Shown piece after piece: positions 1-6,542 of a stretch of DNA of 6,677 bases (position 1 is the first letter of the stretch; every line of letters starts with the position of its first letter). The notes below the pieces were generated by a model. That model did not search any database. It was not told the origin of the DNA and saw only the letters and a list, made by a program, of their open reading frames with translations. The translations under genes were made by a program, and so were the position numbers. This DNA comes from Betaproteobacteria bacterium (lineage in GTDB: Bacteria; Pseudomonadota; Gammaproteobacteria; Burkholderiales; Usitatibacteraceae), in contig JAAOZZ010000134.1 in assembly GCA_012274175.1 (NCBI GenBank), positions 1-6,677 of the forward strand. Reading direction: 5' to 3'.

Positions 1-2
1 CG

Positions 3-1214
3 TTCGCGGTCCTGCTGGGACACCTCGCGGCGCGCACGATCGGCAGCCGGGTGCGCCCCGGCGCGCGGTGGAAGTTCGGCAAGGGCGATTTCGCGCGGGT
101 GGCCTTCCCGTTCTTCACCCTCGCGTTCCTGGCCATCGGACGGCTCGTGCTCGCGCGCTACCAGTCGGTCGCGCTGCTCGCCGTCGTGCAGTCGCTGCTG
201 GTGGCCTGGCTCGTGATCCGGCTGGCGGTGTATGTCCTGGGGCACGTCATTCCCGAGGGGGCGTTCCTGCGCAACGCGGGGCGCATCGTGGCGTGGGTGG
301 CGTGGGTCGGCGTGGTGCTCTACGTGACGGGGCTGCTGCCCGACGTGATCGCCGCCCTGGACGACGTGGGCTTCGCCGTCGGCAAGGACCGGCAGCGCAT
401 CACGCTCTGGCTCGTCATGCAGGCGCTCGCGGCCCTCGCGGTCACGCTCACCCTGGCCCTGTGGCTGGGGCGCATCACCGAGACGCGCGTGCTCGCCGCG
501 GCGACGGTGGAGATGTCCACGCGCATCGTGATCGCGAAGCTGGTGCGCGCCGGCGCGCTGCTGGCCGCCGTCTTCGTGGCGCTCCCGATGGCGGGAATCG
601 ACATCACGGCGCTCTCGGTGTTCAGCGGGGCGCTCGGCGTGGGCCTGGGCTTCGGGCTGCAGAAGATCGCGAGCAACTACGTGAGCGGCTTCATCGTGCT
701 GCTCGACCGGTCGCTACGCATCGGGGACATCGTGACCGTGGACGGCCGGCGCGGCGAGGTGAAGGCGATCGAGTCGCGCTACACGGTGATCCGGGCGCTC
801 GACGGCAACGAGTCGATCATCCCCAACGAGACGCTGATCACCCAGACCGTGACGCACCACACCTACAGCGACCCGAAGCTGCTGGTGGCGATCGCGCTCT
901 CGGTGGCCTACGAAAGCGACGTGGACCGGGCCTGCGCGCTGCTGATCGAGGTGGCCCATCGCAACCCGCGGGTCATCGCCGAACCGGCCCCTTCGGCGCA
1001 CGTGAGGCAGCTGGGCGATAGCGGCGTCGAGCTGCACCTGAACGTCTGGATCGCCGACCCGGCCGCGGGCGAAGGCCTGCTGCGCAGCGACCTGCTGAAG
1101 GACATCCTCAGGACCTTCAAGGCCCATGGAATCGACATTCCCTACCCCCGTCGCGACGTGCGCCTCGTGGCTACACCTGAAACAGGAGAAAAGCCAGCCC
1201 CTTCAGGCACTTGA
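3..1214 (+). CDS. MscS-family mechanosensitive ion channel, 5' end outside the window
   Basis: This is an inner-membrane channel of the small-conductance mechanosensitive family, which opens under membrane tension to release solutes during hypo-osmotic shock. The frame is open from base 3, so the true start probably lies upstream; a GTG at 51 would give 387 residues. Numbering from that GTG, hydrophobic segments lie near residues 18-36, 42-66, 78-98, 118-140 and 160-183. The Gly/Ala-rich pore helix and following stretch (about 188-215, including GALGVGLGFGLQKIASNYVSG) is the family hallmark. It is followed by the beta domain (DRSLRIGDIVTVDG, residues 219-232, then IIPNE near 256-260) and a cytoplasmic C-terminal domain ending in IPYPRRDVRL (363-372). 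The extra N-terminal helices make it larger than E. coli MscS and closer to the longer MscS-like paralogues, so I do not assign mscS. The TGA stop is at 1212-1214. No clear terminator follows. Family assignment is secure; gating and exact paralogue are inference. Confidence 0.93.
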   Translation, partial: FAVLLGHLAARTIGSRVRPGARWKFGKGDFARVAFPFFTLAFLAIGRLVLARYQSVALLAVVQSLLVAWLVIRLAVYVLGHVIPEGAFLRNAGRIVAWVAWVGVVLYVTGLLPDVIAALDDVGFAVGKDRQRITLWLVMQALAALAVTLTLALWLGRITETRVLAAATVEMSTRIVIAKLVRAGALLAAVFVALPMAGIDITALSVFSGALGVGLGFGLQKIASNYVSGFIVLLDRSLRIGDIVTVDGRRGEVKAIESRYTVIRALDGNESIIPNETLITQTVTHHTYSDPKLLVAIALSVAYESDVDRACALLIEVAHRNPRVIAEPAPSAHVRQLGDSGVELHLNVWIADPAAGEGLLRSDLLKDILRTFKAHGIDIPYPRRDVRLVATPETGEKPAPSGT

Positions 1215-1257
1215 GTCCTATTTGTCCCAGCGCAACTCCGGGTCCCTCCGGGCGAGG

Positions 1258-1263
1258 TACAAT
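1258..1263 (+). promoter_or_regulatory. Possible -10 element for the desaturase gene
   Basis: TACAAT differs from the sigma70 -10 consensus at one position and lies 82 nt before the chosen desaturase start. No convincing -35 hexamer sits 16-18 nt upstream (ACTCCG at 17 nt is poor). TTGTCC at 1222-1227 is 30 nt away, too far to pair. If used, transcription would begin near 1270, placing the inverted repeat at 1283-1319 inside the leader. Read-through from the upstream channel gene is equally possible. Confidence 0.35.
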
Positions 1264-1282
1264 CGCAAGCGATCACAATGTC

Positions 1283-1319
1283 TTCCATGCCGGCCAGCGC
1301 TTCCGGCCAGAGCATGGAA
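1283..1319 (+). repeat. Inverted repeat (hairpin) in the probable desaturase leader
   Basis: TTCCATGC at 1283-1290 is the exact reverse complement of GCATGGAA at 1312-1319, giving an 8-bp outer stem. Inside it GGCC (1292-1295) can pair with GGCC (1305-1308) across a small asymmetric internal loop, leaving a 9-nt apical loop. The octamer CCGGCCAG also occurs as a direct repeat at 1290-1297 and 1303-1310. No U-run follows, so it is not a typical intrinsic terminator. It ends 11 nt before the GAGGG ribosome-binding site. It could be an RNA structure acting on translation, or a protein-binding palindrome; neither is shown. Confidence 0.6.
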
Positions 1320-1330
1320 TCAACCTGACT

Positions 1331-1335
1331 GAGGG
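1331..1335 (+). promoter_or_regulatory. Ribosome-binding site fixing the desaturase start at 1346
   Basis: GAGGG lies 10 nt upstream of the ATG at 1346. This supports that start over the in-frame ATG at 1211, which would add 45 low-complexity residues lacking desaturase features and would overlap the upstream channel gene's stop codon. Confidence 0.65.
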
Positions 1336-1345
1336 CGCAAATCGA

Positions 1346-2515
1346 ATGTTCAGCGGTTTACTGAATCTTCCCTGGTGGGGCGATCTCATCGCCGGATTGA
1401 TCCTGGTGCAGATCACCATCGCGGGAGTCACCGTCTACCTCCACCGCTGCCAGGCGCACCGCGCGCTGGACGTGCACCCGGTCGTGAGCCATTTCTTCCG
1501 CTTCTGGCTGTGGCTCACCACGGGCATGATCACGAAGGAATGGGCGGCCATCCACCGCAAGCACCACGCGAAGTGCGAGACCGAGGAAGACCCCCACAGC
1601 CCGCGCTACTACGGCATCAACAAGGTCCTCTTCACGGGGGTCGTGCTCTACGTGAAGGAGTCCCACAAGCCGGAGACGATGCAGCGCTACGGCCACGGCA
1701 CCCCGGACGACTGGATGGAGCGCAACGTCTACACGCCCATGAACAAGTGGGGCATCCTGCTGCTCGCCGCCATCGACATCGCGCTCTTCGGCGTGGTGCC
1801 CGGCGCGATCATCTACGGCCTCCAGCTCGGGTGGATCCCGTTCTGGGCCGCCGGCGTCATCAACGGCGTGGGCCACTACTTCGGCTACCGCAACTTCCAG
1901 ACCGACGACGACAGCACGAACATCGTGCCCTGGGCCGCGTGGATCGGCGGCGAGGAGCTGCACAACAACCACCACGCCTACCCGACCTCGGCCAAGTTCT
2001 CGCTGCGCTGGTACGAGTTCGACCTGGGCTGGCTCTACATCCGCACGCTGCAGACCTTCGGGCTCGCGACCGTGCGCAAGCAGGCGCCGAAGGTGAAGCT
2101 CGACCCGTCGCGCTTCGAGGTGGACGCCCAGACGCTGCAGGCGGTCATCATGCACCGCTACGACGTGATGGCGAAGTACGCGAAGTCGATCAAGCTCGCC
2201 GCCGAGCTCGAGATCGCCGCCCTGCGGGAGAAGGGCCACGATTGCACGCCCCTCACCAGCATCCGCAAGTGGCTGCATTTGGACGCCGCGGTGGTGCCGG
2301 CGAAGCATCGCGAGGCCATCGACCGCGTGGTCGAGGCGAGCCCTTCGCTCAAGACCACGCTCACCATGCGCCAGGACCTCGCGCGCATCTGGCAGCGCTC
2401 CACCCTCACCACCGAGCAGCTCGTGCACCAGTTGAAGGACTGGTGCGACCGCGCCGAGCGCAGCGGCGTGGAGCCCCTGGTCTCGTTCTCGAGGCGCCTG
2501 CGCAACTACGCCTGA
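1346..2515 (+). CDS. Membrane fatty-acid desaturase (acyl-CoA/acyl-lipid delta-9 type)
   Basis: This is an integral-membrane di-iron enzyme expected to put a cis double bond into saturated acyl chains with O2 and an electron donor, adjusting membrane fluidity. The 389-residue protein has the three diagnostic histidine boxes: HRCQAHR at 33-39, HRKHH at 70-74 and HNNHH at 206-210. A further conserved-looking His is at 177 (NGVGHYFGYRNF). Hydrophobic segments lie near residues 12-32, 48-62, 135-158 and 160-176, a usual desaturase topology with the boxes on the cytoplasmic face. Residues from about 245 to 389 form a charged, mainly helical C-terminal extension of unknown role. The start was chosen from the GAGGG site and because MFSGLLNLPWWG matches how I recall Burkholderiales homologues beginning. 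The neighbouring rpmG is convergent and separated by a terminator, so this gene is probably monocistronic or read with the upstream channel gene. Delta-9 position and acyl-CoA versus lipid substrate are inferred from family resemblance, not seen. Confidence 0.93.
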   Translation: MFSGLLNLPWWGDLIAGLILVQITIAGVTVYLHRCQAHRALDVHPVVSHFFRFWLWLTTGMITKEWAAIHRKHHAKCETEEDPHSPRYYGINKVLFTGVVLYVKESHKPETMQRYGHGTPDDWMERNVYTPMNKWGILLLAAIDIALFGVVPGAIIYGLQLGWIPFWAAGVINGVGHYFGYRNFQTDDDSTNIVPWAAWIGGEELHNNHHAYPTSAKFSLRWYEFDLGWLYIRTLQTFGLATVRKQAPKVKLDPSRFEVDAQTLQAVIMHRYDVMAKYAKSIKLAAELEIAALREKGHDCTPLTSIRKWLHLDAAVVPAKHREAIDRVVEASPSLKTTLTMRQDLARIWQRSTLTTEQLVHQLKDWCDRAERSGVEPLVSFSRRLRNYA

Positions 2516-2533
2516 CCCGCCGGCGCCCCAAAG

Positions 2534-2563
2534 AAAAAGCCCCGACGCGTCGGGGCTTTTTTT
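2534..2563. terminator. Bidirectional intrinsic terminator between the desaturase and rpmG
   Basis: GCCCCGACGCGTCGGGGC at 2539-2556 is a perfect 18-nt palindrome. Five A's (2534-2538) and five T's (2557-2561) flank it, extending the inverted repeat to 28 nt, and seven T's follow on the + strand (2557-2563). On the - strand the stem is followed by TTTTTCTTT. It starts 18 nt after the desaturase stop and lies 36 nt past the rpmG stop, so it can end both convergent transcripts. Confidence 0.95.
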
Positions 2564-2586
2564 CGCGCGCGCGGATCCCGCGCGCG
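2564..2586. repeat. Alternating CG inverted repeat beside the terminator
   Basis: CGCGCGCG at 2579-2586 is complementary to the run of alternating CG at 2564-2573, with a 5-7 nt loop around GATCC. It abuts the T-run of the terminator. On the rpmBG transcript it would form a second hairpin just before the terminator stem. Function unknown; it may be a 3'-end stabiliser or simply reflect local GC bias. Confidence 0.55.
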
Positions 2587-2599
2587 GCAACGCGGCCGG

Positions 2600-2755
2600 C
2601 TACTTCAGCTTGCCTTCCTTGTAGACCACGTGCTTGCGGGCGACGGGATCGTACTTCTTGATCTCCATCTTGTCCGGCATGGTCCGCTTGTTCTTGGTGG
2701 TGGTATAGAAGTGGCCGGTGCCGGCGGACGATTCGAGCTTGATCTTTTCACGCAT
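2600..2755 (-). CDS. rpmG: 50S ribosomal protein L33 (bL33)
   Basis: This 51-residue basic protein of the large ribosomal subunit begins [20 protein letters not shown] and ends in [11 protein letters not shown], which matches bL33 along its whole length, with the usual TTKNKR segment (18-23) and KKYDP (33-37). It has no cysteine, so it is the zinc-independent form without the CXXC pairs. The gene lies 14 nt downstream of rpmB. Its ribosome-binding site (AAAGG at 2767-2763, 7 nt before the ATG) sits in that gap and nearly touches the rpmB TGA, consistent with co-transcription and possible translational coupling. The stop is TAG at 2602-2600. The gene is short and easily missed by length-filtered gene finding. 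Confidence 0.98.
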   Translation of the reverse strand: MREKIKLESSAGTGHFYTTTKNKRTMPDKMEIKKYDPVARKHVVYKEGKLK

Positions 2756-2769
2756 GGTTCAGCCTTTCC

Positions 2770-3006
2770 TCAGACGTTCTCGCCGCGGGCCCGCATGTCG
2801 GCCAGCACCACGTCGATGCCCTTCTTGTCGATGAGGCGCAGGCCCGCGCTCGTGAGGCGCATCTTCACCCAGCGGTTCTCGCTCTCGACCCAGAACCTGC
2901 GGTACTGCAGGTTGGGCAGGTAGCGCCGCTTGGTCTTGTTGTTCGCGTGGGACACATGGTGCCCGACGCGAGGGGCCTTGCCCGTGACTTGGCAAACGCG
3001 CGACAT
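2770..3006 (-). CDS. rpmB: 50S ribosomal protein L28 (bL28)
   Basis: This 78-residue large-subunit ribosomal protein begins [20 protein letters not shown], continues with [14 protein letters not shown] (21-34) and [21 protein letters not shown] (37-57), and ends in the LIDKKGID region, all typical of bL28. It has only one cysteine (C5), so it is the zinc-free form. The start at 3006 is fixed by the family's N-terminus and by GAGG about 6 nt upstream; the longer open frame to 3240 is spurious. rpmG follows after 14 nt. In E. coli rpmB is directly preceded by radC on the same strand; here an unrelated gene on the other strand lies between them. Confidence 0.98.
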   Translation of the reverse strand: MSRVCQVTGKAPRVGHHVSHANNKTKRRYLPNLQYRRFWVESENRWVKMRLTSAGLRLIDKKGIDVVLADMRARGENV

Positions 3007-3046
3007 GGGAAACCTCGTCAATCCGAATGTAGAATCAAAGCATTGG

Positions 3047-3076
3047 ATTTTAGCAGTTTCCGGGCCTTGCCCGCAA
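3047..3076 (-). promoter_or_regulatory. Probable sigma70-type promoter of rpmB-rpmG
   Basis: Read on the - strand, TTGCGG (3076-3071) and TAAAAT (3052-3047) are separated by 18 nt. The -10 differs from consensus at one position; the -35 keeps only the TTG. Transcription would begin near 3040, giving a leader of roughly 34 nt before the rpmB ATG at 3006. The element lies wholly within the 84-nt gap shared with the divergent gene at 3091. A - strand TACATT at 3031-3026 is a weaker alternative -10. Confidence 0.5.
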
Positions 3077-3079
3077 GCC

Positions 3080-3083
3080 GGAG
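3080..3083 (+). promoter_or_regulatory. Ribosome-binding site fixing the start at 3091
   Basis: GGAG lies 7 nt before the ATG at 3091 and supports it over the in-frame ATG at 2947, which would run through the rpmB coding region and hide the signal peptide. No good + strand promoter is visible in the gap. TAGAAT at 3030-3035 resembles a -10 box but lacks a -35. Confidence 0.6.
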
Positions 3084-3090
3084 CAACACC

Positions 3091-4614
3091 ATGGCCGCCA
3101 TCCCCCGCTCGATGCACATCCGCCGCCTCGCCGCCGGCGTCGCGGGGCTCCTGTGGTTCTTCGCCCCGGCCGCGCTCGCCTTTGCAATTCCGTACGTGCA
3201 AGCGACGGTCGTCGAGTACTACAACACGAACCTCGGGCACTACTTCCTCACGGCCGACCCGGTCGAGGAGCAGGGAATCGACAACGGCAGCGCCGGTCCC
3301 GGCTGGGTGAAGACCGGCTACTCGTTCCTGGCCTACACCTACCCCTTACGAGGTAATGCCTGCTTCACGGGACCCGACTGCGGATTGCCGGTGGCCCGCT
3401 TTTACGGCACTCCGGGCATCGGGCCCAACTCCCACTTCTACACCGCCAACGCGGCGGAGGCCGAGGGCCTCGAGAAGCCTGGCTCCGGATGGACCTTCGA
3501 GCGCTTCGAGTTCACCGTTTCCGTGCCCGGCGCTTCGGGGCAATGCGCGACGGGCCTCACGCCGGTCTACCGCCTCTACAACAACCGCTGGATGTTCAAC
3601 GACAGCAACCACCGCTACGTGAGCAGCGCCGAAGAGCGCTCGAAGATGCTCTCCCGCGGATGGCTCGACGAGGGAATCGCGTTCTGCTCTCTCGCAGCCA
3701 AGGACATCCCCGTCAAGTCCTTCGAGGTGAGCATCGATCTTACGAACAAGATCCTTCCCAGCAGTGTGTGCGAGGACGAGTCGGCGAACCTGGGCCCCTG
3801 CATGGCCGTGAACAACCTGCCCGCGCCGACGACTCTCTATCCGCCCACGCAACCCGAACGCATGCCGGGCGTTTTCTTCGACCGCACCGGCATGTCGACC
3901 TCCTTCGTCTACACGGAGTCCGCAGGCCCCGCGGCGACGTCGGCGAATGACACTTTCGTGGAGGGAGCCGGCCCTATCCTCGGGATCCACATCGACACGT
4001 CGCGGCGTGGTCGCTCGATGTATTCGAGCGTGAATCCCCTCTACCAGTTCCGCACGACGGTCTCCCCCGGCGCTTTCGACGGACGTTTCTTTCCCTGGGG
4101 CGCATACGAATCGGACGTGGAGCTCGCGCTGCGATTCACGCTCAACGTAAAGGTCATCAACCTGCGTTCCGCCGGGAGCGCCGCATACGGCCACCCCACC
4201 ATCGAGTTCATCGATCAGCGCTCGGGACGCCACCTGTACTTCACGGTGCTGACTTACGGCACGGTGGCGCCCTCCGATTACCTTGCGCCCGACGTGACCA
4301 CGGGCAAGGTGATCGTCGGCACCACATTCCGGTCCGATACTCCGTTCGGACGCAGCCTCGGCGTGTCGACGCTCCCGACTCCCACGGGATTCGTGTCCCC
4401 CAACGACTGGGGATGGGGCGGACCATTCGAGTTCCGGATGAACCGCTCCGAATTCCAGCACGTGCTCGACACGGCGCGCACGATCGAACCCGCGCTTTCC
4501 CCGGCGCCCGCCGACTACCTCGTGGACAACTTCCACTTCAACAACGAGGTCTACGGCGACGGCGAGATCGGCGTGAACATCGAATTCTTCACCCTGGATC
4601 TCGTGCGCCGCTAG
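3091..4614 (+). CDS. Exported protein with three DUF5648-type repeats and an unassigned C-terminal domain
   Basis: The function is unknown. The 507-residue product starts with a signal peptide: basic n-region around HIRR (9-12), hydrophobic core about 13-29, and a likely cleavage after AALA (27-30) or ALAFA (28-32). It is probably periplasmic or secreted, as there is no lipobox cysteine and no later membrane segment. Residues 40-199 hold three copies of a unit of about 42 residues (V-x-x-[YF]-Y/LY ... H-[YF]-[FYR] ... W ... F), which I recognise as DUF5648-type. Residues about 205-507 look rich in short beta strands and end [15 protein letters not shown]...[11 protein letters not shown] cannot name this domain. 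There are six cysteines after the signal peptide (91, 97, 152, 199, 227, 237), which may form disulfides. The gene is divergent from rpmB and convergent with radC, overlapping it at the stop codon. Codon choice looks somewhat less GC-biased than in coaBC. It is probably an accessory insertion; a surface or carbohydrate-related role would be a guess. Confidence 0.85.
   Translation: MAAIPRSMHIRRLAAGVAGLLWFFAPAALAFAIPYVQATVVEYYNTNLGHYFLTADPVEEQGIDNGSAGPGWVKTGYSFLAYTYPLRGNACFTGPDCGLPVARFYGTPGIGPNSHFYTANAAEAEGLEKPGSGWTFERFEFTVSVPGASGQCATGLTPVYRLYNNRWMFNDSNHRYVSSAEERSKMLSRGWLDEGIAFCSLAAKDIPVKSFEVSIDLTNKILPSSVCEDESANLGPCMAVNNLPAPTTLYPPTQPERMPGVFFDRTGMSTSFVYTESAGPAATSANDTFVEGAGPILGIHIDTSRRGRSMYSSVNPLYQFRTTVSPGAFDGRFFPWGAYESDVELALRFTLNVKVINLRSAGSAAYGHPTIEFIDQRSGRHLYFTVLTYGTVAPSDYLAPDVTTGKVIVGTTFRSDTPFGRSLGVSTLPTPTGFVSPNDWGWGGPFEFRMNRSEFQHVLDTARTIEPALSPAPADYLVDNFHFNNEVYGDGEIGVNIEFFTLDLVRR
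3208..3687 (+). repeat. Three tandem DUF5648-like protein repeats
   Basis: The units are residues 40-82 ([17 protein letters not shown]...[12 protein letters not shown]), 101-143 (VARFYGTPG...SHFYTAN...[11 protein letters not shown]) and 159-199 (VYRLYNN...[11 protein letters not shown]...[10 protein letters not shown]). Each has an aromatic pair near the start, an H-aromatic pair about 8-14 residues later, an acidic helix-like stretch, then GW and a hydrophobic end. Similarity is at the protein level; DNA identity between copies is low, so the duplication is old. Confidence 0.8.
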
Positions 4615-5285
4615 AGCAGCCCGCGCTCCGCGAAGGACAGGCACGCGCCCGGCACCACGATGAAGTGGTCGAGCACCTTCACGTCCACGAGCGCCAGCGC
4701 CTCGGCGAGGGTGCGGGTGAGGGCCTGGTCCTGCACGCTCGGTTCCGCGACCCCGGAAGGATGGTTGTGCGCGAGGATCAGCGCCGCGGCGTTGTGCCGC
4801 AACGCGTGCTTGACGACTTCCCGCGGGTACACGCTCGTCTGGGTGAGGGTACCCCGGAAGAGCTCTTCGGCGACGATCACGCGGTTCTGCGCGTCGAGGA
4901 ACACGCAATAGAAGCATTCGTGGCCGAGGTCCTGCATGCGCAGGCGCAGGTACCCGCGCACCGCGCCGGGCGACGTGAGGCTGTCGCGCGCCTTCATCTC
5001 CTCGGCGAGGGCGCGCCGCGCGAGCTCCATCACCGCCGCGATCTGCGCGTAGCGCGCCGTGCCGACCCCGGGAACCTGGCCCAGCTCCCGTGGCGCGGCG
5101 GAGAGCACGCTCGAAACGCGCCCGAAGCGATCCAGCAGCTCGCGGGCCATGGCGAGCGCGCTCCTGCCCCGCACGCCGGTCCCGAGGAAAAGCGCGATGA
5201 GCTCCGCGTCGGAGAGCGACGCCGCTCCCTGCGCGAGCAAGCGTTCGCGGGGCCGTTCGGTGGGTGCATGCAGGGCCTCGGACAT
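4611..5285 (-). CDS. radC: RadC-family JAB/MPN domain protein
   Basis: This 224-residue protein belongs to the RadC (YicR) family. The name comes from a supposed DNA-repair role in E. coli that was later not upheld, so its true role is unsettled; the fold is that of a JAMM metalloprotease-like domain. Residues 8-38 ([10 protein letters not shown]...[14 protein letters not shown]) are the typical N-terminal RadC segment, and 68-84 ([17 protein letters not shown]) forms a helix-hairpin-helix. The C-terminal MPN+ domain keeps the metal ligands: Glu141 in EELFRG, His173 and His175 in AHNHPSG, then Ser183 and Asp186 in the HxH-x7-S-x2-D pattern. Length matches the family's 220-230 residues. The start at 5285 has GAG 6 nt upstream; an ATG at 5291 would add two residues. 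The frame stays open far beyond that, antisense to coaBC, but that part is not coding. The stop interlocks with that of the convergent gene. Confidence 0.96.
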   Translation of the reverse strand: MSEALHAPTERPRERLLAQGAASLSDAELIALFLGTGVRGRSALAMARELLDRFGRVSSVLSAAPRELGQVPGVGTARYAQIAAVMELARRALAEEMKARDSLTSPGAVRGYLRLRMQDLGHECFYCVFLDAQNRVIVAEELFRGTLTQTSVYPREVVKHALRHNAAALILAHNHPSGVAEPSVQDQALTRTLAEALALVDVKVLDHFIVVPGACLSFAERGLL

Positions 5286-5309
5286 GGGCATCTCGATGGC
5301 GAGTAAAAT
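5279..5309 (+). promoter_or_regulatory. Probable coaBC promoter giving a leaderless mRNA
   Basis: TAAAAT at 5304-5309 is a good -10 box; CGGACA at 5279-5284 shares GACA with the -35 consensus at a long 19-nt spacing. The start codon ATG at 5316 is only 7 nt past the -10 box, where transcription itself should begin. No purine-rich ribosome-binding site stands at normal distance. The -35 lies inside the first codons of the divergent radC. Confidence 0.55.
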
Positions 5310-5315
5310 GGGTCG

Positions 5316-6542
5316 ATGGACAAGGTCTCGAATCGCCGCGTGCTGCTCGGGGTCACGGGCGGCATCGCCGCCTACAAGGTGGCCGAGCTGGCCCGGCTCC
5401 TGGTGAGGAATAACGTCGAGGTCCGGGTCGCGATGACCGCGCCGGCGACGCATTTCGTGACGCCGGCGACGTTCCAGGCGCTCACGGGCCGGCCCGTGGC
5501 CACCGACCTCTGGGACGCGAGCTTCCCGAACCACATGGCGCACATCGAGCTCTCGCGCGGCGCCGACGCCATCCTGGTCGCGCCCGCAAGCGCGGATTTC
5601 CTCGCCAAGCTCGCCCACGGGCTCGCCGACGACCTGCTCTCCACCACCTGCCTCGCGCGCAACTGCCCGCTGCCCGTGGCCCCCGCCATGAACCGCGAGA
5701 TGTGGGACAACCCCGCCACGCAACGCAACGTGGCGCTGCTGCGCGACGACGGCGTGGCGATCCTCGGCCCCGCCGCCGGCGACCAGGCGTGCGGGGAGGT
5801 CGGCATGGGACGCATGGTCGAGCCCGAGGACCTGCTCGAAGCGGTGCTCGCCTTCCTCGCGCCCAAGCGCCTCGCGGGCCGCAGGGTGCTCGTGACCGCG
5901 GGGCCCACCTTCGAGGCGATCGACACCGTGCGCGGCATCACGAACTTGAGCTCGGGGAAGATGGGCTACGCGATCGCGGAGGCCGCCGCGGCGCAGGGCG
6001 CGGAAGTCACACTCGTGAGCGGTCCCACGGCGCTCGCGCCTCCCCTTGAAGCGCACTTCGTGTACGTGACCAGCGCCGCGGAGATGGCCAACGCGGTGAA
6101 GGCGCACGTCGCGGACGCCGATTACTTCTTCGGCGTGGCCGCGGTGGCCGACTACACGCCCGTGGCCGCCTCGAGCCGCAAGCTGAAGAAGTCGCCCGAG
6201 GCGATGGAGCTCAAGCTGAAGCCCACCGAGGACATCCTCGCCTACGTGGCGTCGCTTCCCGGCGGGCCGTTCTGCGTGGGCTTCGCCGCGGAAAGCGAGG
6301 ACATCGCGCGCTACGCCCAGGAGAAGCGCGCACGCAAGAAGATCCCGATGATCGTGGCCAACCTGGTGCAGCACGCGGTGGGCCAGGACGACAACGAGGT
6401 GACGATCTACGACGACGCCGGGGCGCACGCGCTCGCGCGGGCGCCCAAGTCGCGCATCGCCCGCGAGATCGTCGCCCACGCTGCTCGGTTGCGCGAGCAG
6501 CCCGCGCAGGCGAACGTCACGGCCCTCAAGCAGGTTTCCTAG
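5316..6542 (+). CDS. coaBC: Bifunctional phosphopantothenoylcysteine decarboxylase / phosphopantothenate-cysteine ligase
   Basis: This cytoplasmic enzyme (also called Dfp) carries out two consecutive steps of coenzyme A synthesis: CTP-dependent joining of 4'-phosphopantothenate to cysteine (CoaB) and FMN-dependent decarboxylation to 4'-phosphopantetheine (CoaC). The 408-residue length is typical. The N-terminal CoaC flavoprotein half (about 7-185) shows [11 protein letters not shown] (11-21), the catalytic His76 in [14 protein letters not shown] (123-130, Asn126) and the substrate-flap Cys159 in [11 protein letters not shown]. The CoaB half (about 188-400) shows [11 protein letters not shown] (193-203), [12 protein letters not shown] (208-219, Asn210), AAVADYTP (275-282) and the lysine cluster KLKK (289-292). 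An in-frame TAA at 5304 leaves the ATG at 5316 as the earliest start. It is divergent from radC by 30 nt and followed after 91 nt by dut, probably one transcript. No key residue is missing. Confidence 0.98.
   Translation: MDKVSNRRVLLGVTGGIAAYKVAELARLLVRNNVEVRVAMTAPATHFVTPATFQALTGRPVATDLWDASFPNHMAHIELSRGADAILVAPASADFLAKLAHGLADDLLSTTCLARNCPLPVAPAMNREMWDNPATQRNVALLRDDGVAILGPAAGDQACGEVGMGRMVEPEDLLEAVLAFLAPKRLAGRRVLVTAGPTFEAIDTVRGITNLSSGKMGYAIAEAAAAQGAEVTLVSGPTALAPPLEAHFVYVTSAAEMANAVKAHVADADYFFGVAAVADYTPVAASSRKLKKSPEAMELKLKPTEDILAYVASLPGGPFCVGFAAESEDIARYAQEKRARKKIPMIVANLVQHAVGQDDNEVTIYDDAGAHALARAPKSRIAREIVAHAARLREQPAQANVTALKQVS

Noticed and set aside
1222..1263. TTGTCC and TACAAT as a promoter pair
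   Set aside because: The 30-nt spacing is far too long for sigma70; only the -10 box is kept as a weak call.
1211..1345. Longer desaturase start at 1211
   Set aside because: It adds 45 residues without homology, covers the leader hairpin and overlaps the upstream stop; a GAGGG site supports 1346.
1358..2590. 410-codon - strand open frame opposite the desaturase
   Set aside because: Low-complexity Arg/Val/Ala-rich product running through the terminator; the + strand encodes all three desaturase histidine boxes.
2947..3090. Longer start for the secreted protein
   Set aside because: It would be antisense to the rpmB coding region and bury the signal peptide; GGAG supports 3091.
3346..4917. 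523-codon - strand open frame across the secreted protein gene and radC
   Set aside because: Its composition is typical of a GC-rich shadow frame. The + strand frame has a signal peptide, a ribosome-binding site and recognisable repeats, and radC is firmly identified.
4413..5306. 297-codon + strand open frame opposite radC
   Set aside because: Arg/Glu/His-rich shadow composition with no recognisable domain; radC on the - strand explains the region.
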